Of a stretch of DNA of 7,713 bases, positions 5,976 to 7,713 are shown in pieces; the stretch's first letter is position 1, and each line of letters begins with the position of its first letter. Under the pieces are notes generated by a model. It had not been told where the DNA came from. It worked only from the letters and a program-made list of their open reading frames with translations, and made no database searches. Source of the stretch: Candidatus Krumholzibacteriota bacterium (GTDB lineage Bacteria; Krumholzibacteriota; Krumholzibacteriia; Krumholzibacteriales; Krumholzibacteriaceae); contig JAUWMD010000119.1 in NCBI GenBank assembly GCA_030613345.1, positions 1 to 7,713 on the forward strand. Direction: 5' to 3'. The position numbers were made by a program, and so were the translations under genes.

Positions 5976-7544
5976 GTGAACGGAAGAACGATGACCGCTG
6001 TAGCCGCAGCCCTTCTACTCGCGGCAGTTATCCCCGCAGCGCCCGACGCCTGCACCACGATAATGGTCGGTAGAAAGGCTTCGGCCGACGGCTCCGTGAC
6101 TACTTCCCATACATGCGACAGCAGGGTCGACAGGACGTGGTTCGACCTCGTTCCGCCAGGGAGGCACCGCGGCGGATCTGCCTGCGGTGTCTACTCGGGC
6201 CTGCGATTCATGAAATTCCCCGGGGATACGGCAGGGGTAAGGCTTGCCGTGGAGATCCCTCAGGTCGAACGAACGCACGGGTATATCAATACGTCGTATC
6301 CATGCATGAACGACCGTCAGCTCGCCGTCGGGGAATCGACGTTTGGCGGGAGGGAAGAGCTGAGGAACAGATCGGCCGGGTTCTCGTGCGAGGAATTGTG
6401 CCGGATCGCCCTCGAGAGGGCGGCGACCTGCAGGGAGGCGATCACGGTCATCGGCGACCTGGTCGCGGAGTACGGTTACAATGACGGCGGTGAGTGCCTC
6501 AGCTTCGCCGACCCTCAGGAAGCATGGGAGTTCGAGATACTCGGCTGCGGCGAGGACTGCGTCGGCGCGGTCTGGGTGGCCCGGCGGATTCCGGACGATC
6601 ATGTCGGCGTCAACGCCAACGCGGCGAGGATCCTCGAGATAGATCTCGGCGACACCGATCATTTCATGGCCTCGGAAAATATCTTCGATGTGGCGATCGA
6701 GAGAGGTTACTGGGATCCAGACTCGGGCGAGCCCTTCAGGTTCGCCTACGCCTACAATCCCGACGGCCGCACGAGCATGGCGGCGAGGCGGCGTGAGTGG
6801 AGGGTCTTCGACCTTATCGCCCCCTCGCTCGAGCTCGATCCGAACGATAAGGAATACCCCTTCTCGATAAAGCCCGACACGCTCGTTACAATCGCACGGC
6901 TGATGGAGATATTCCGCGACACATTCGAGGGGACCGAGTACGACATGACGAAGTTCATGTATGTCGAGACGGAGCCCGGAAAATTCGAGAAGAGTCCGTA
7001 CGCCAATCCGTTCATGCACTACGACATGATGCCCCTCTTCAAGGTCAACGGTGGCTGGAACAGGATGGGAGAGCGATGCATCGCGAGATACTACTGCACA
7101 TACATCACGATCACGCAGTCGCGCTCCTGGCTGCCCGACCCGGTCGGAGGGCTCGTCTGGTTAGGGTGGGACAATCCGGCCATGACTGCGTTCGTGCCGG
7201 TATACTGCGGGATCACCGACATTCCCGTCTCGTGGAAGGTCTGCGGCCGCCCGGCGTTCGACCGGGACTGCGCGTGGTGGGCGTTCAACCGAGTCTCCGA
7301 CCTCTCCGCGCAGAAGTGGGGACAGATGAGGGTCGAGGTCGACTCGGTCAGGACGGCCTTCGAGGAGGAGGCTTTCGCCAGGCAGGCAGAGGTCGAGCGA
7401 AAGGCCGCCGAGCTCTTCGCGAAGTCCCCGAAAAAGGCAAAGAAGTATCTCACCCACTACACGGGAGAGTTCGCCGACCGGGCCACGAAGGCCTACTGGG
7501 ACCTCGGCGATCATCTCTGGTGGAAGTACACGGGGAAGTTCTAG
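5976..7544 (+). CDS. Secreted peptidase family C69 dipeptidase
   Basis: The product has 522 residues. GTG 5976 is chosen because GGAGGT (5965-5970) lies 5 nt upstream; the in-frame ATG at 5991 is too far from it. Residues 4-22 form a signal peptide, and C26 in DACTTIMVG is the expected catalytic N-terminal nucleophile of this Ntn-hydrolase family, exposed once the leader is removed. The family pattern continues with ASADGSVTTSHTCD, then a NDRQLAVGEST segment, EYGYNDGGE (165-173) and ADPQEAWEFE (178-187). Further on are VWVARRIPDD, VNANAARI, and an FEGTEYDM segment two-thirds along. The lysine-rich C-terminal helix (AAELFAKSPKKAKKYL) is usual for C69. The enzyme should cleave dipeptides with broad specificity outside the cytoplasm. 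A membrane-protein gene follows after 93 nt with no terminator visible, so the two may be co-transcribed, which would fit peptide use. Confidence 0.92.
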   Translation: MNGRTMTAVAAALLLAAVIPAAPDACTTIMVGRKASADGSVTTSHTCDSRVDRTWFDLVPPGRHRGGSACGVYSGLRFMKFPGDTAGVRLAVEIPQVERTHGYINTSYPCMNDRQLAVGESTFGGREELRNRSAGFSCEELCRIALERAATCREAITVIGDLVAEYGYNDGGECLSFADPQEAWEFEILGCGEDCVGAVWVARRIPDDHVGVNANAARILEIDLGDTDHFMASENIFDVAIERGYWDPDSGEPFRFAYAYNPDGRTSMAARRREWRVFDLIAPSLELDPNDKEYPFSIKPDTLVTIARLMEIFRDTFEGTEYDMTKFMYVETEPGKFEKSPYANPFMHYDMMPLFKVNGGWNRMGERCIARYYCTYITITQSRSWLPDPVGGLVWLGWDNPAMTAFVPVYCGITDIPVSWKVCGRPAFDRDCAWWAFNRVSDLSAQKWGQMRVEVDSVRTAFEEEAFARQAEVERKAAELFAKSPKKAKKYLTHYTGEFADRATKAYWDLGDHLWWKYTGKF

Positions 7545-7637
7545 TTGCACGAAACGGCCCGTTCACCGCATCATGGCATCGATTCGTAGAGGAACAGAAT
7601 ACGGAATCAGGAGCCTGAACGGAAAGGAAGAGTGACC

Positions 7638-7713
7638 ATGGCCAAAGCATCCAACATCGAGGAGAAGCGCTGGTTCCGGTGGCTGATCCTTCTGATCATC
7701 AGCATGCTGATGT
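7638..7713 (+). CDS. N-terminus of a membrane protein, possibly an MFS transporter (partial)
   Basis: ATG 7638 follows AAGGA (7624-7628) at a 9-nt spacing, and 25 codons are visible before the window ends. The sequence opens with a short charged stretch containing EEKRWFRW, then a hydrophobic run (LILLIISMLM) that looks like the first transmembrane helix. This layout resembles the start of major facilitator transporters, but too little is present to fix the family. If it is a transporter, its position behind the secreted dipeptidase would suggest uptake of peptides or amino acids. Confidence 0.6.
   Translation, partial: MAKASNIEEKRWFRWLILLIISMLM

Noticed and set aside
6015..7019. Long minus-strand frame of 334 codons
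   Set aside because: It is antisense to the clearly recognised C69 peptidase and has no domain signature of its own.

Overview
The window is GC-rich, protein-dense bacterial chromosome, with frequent AGG arginine codons and one TTG and one GTG start. A gingipain-type (C25) peptidase with a C-terminal FlgD-like/sorting-type domain, next to a secreted C69 dipeptidase and a small bacterial RRM protein, suggests a member of the FCB superphylum or a related uncultured phylum (for example Krumholzibacteriota, Eisenbacteria or Latescibacteria). This is inferred from gene content and codon style; no marker gene is present. Nothing in the window indicates a phage, plasmid, insertion sequence or CRISPR array.

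Layout. (1) 1-1044 is the 3' end of a large secreted C25 peptidase. (2) 1124-4921 is a three-gene, same-strand block for peptidoglycan turnover. It holds a shortened AnmK-like protein without the kinase motifs, a SpoIID/LytB lipoprotein, and a NagZ-type beta-N-acetylglucosaminidase. (3) 4959-5150 is a well-formed sigma70-type promoter, a terminator-like hairpin and a complete tRNA-Asp(GTC). (4) 5217-5244 is a perfect 12-bp inverted repeat placed to terminate convergent transcripts. (5) 5289-5564, minus strand, encodes a 91-residue RRM RNA-binding protein. (6) 5565-5975 is a divergent, lower-GC intergenic region with hairpins and a promoter candidate. (7) 5976-7544 encodes an exported C69 dipeptidase, and 7638 to the window end begins a membrane protein, possibly an MFS transporter.

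How the genes may work together. SpoIID/LytB proteins cleave or help cleave denuded glycan strands, and NagZ removes GlcNAc from GlcNAc-anhydroMurNAc products. AnmK would normally phosphorylate the released anhydroMurNAc, so the gene order follows a recycling pathway. The AnmK homologue here has lost the signature phosphate loop and about 130 central residues, including the segment that normally carries the catalytic Asp. It therefore looks like a pseudoenzyme or a repurposed sugar-binding protein. This is the most unusual item in the window.
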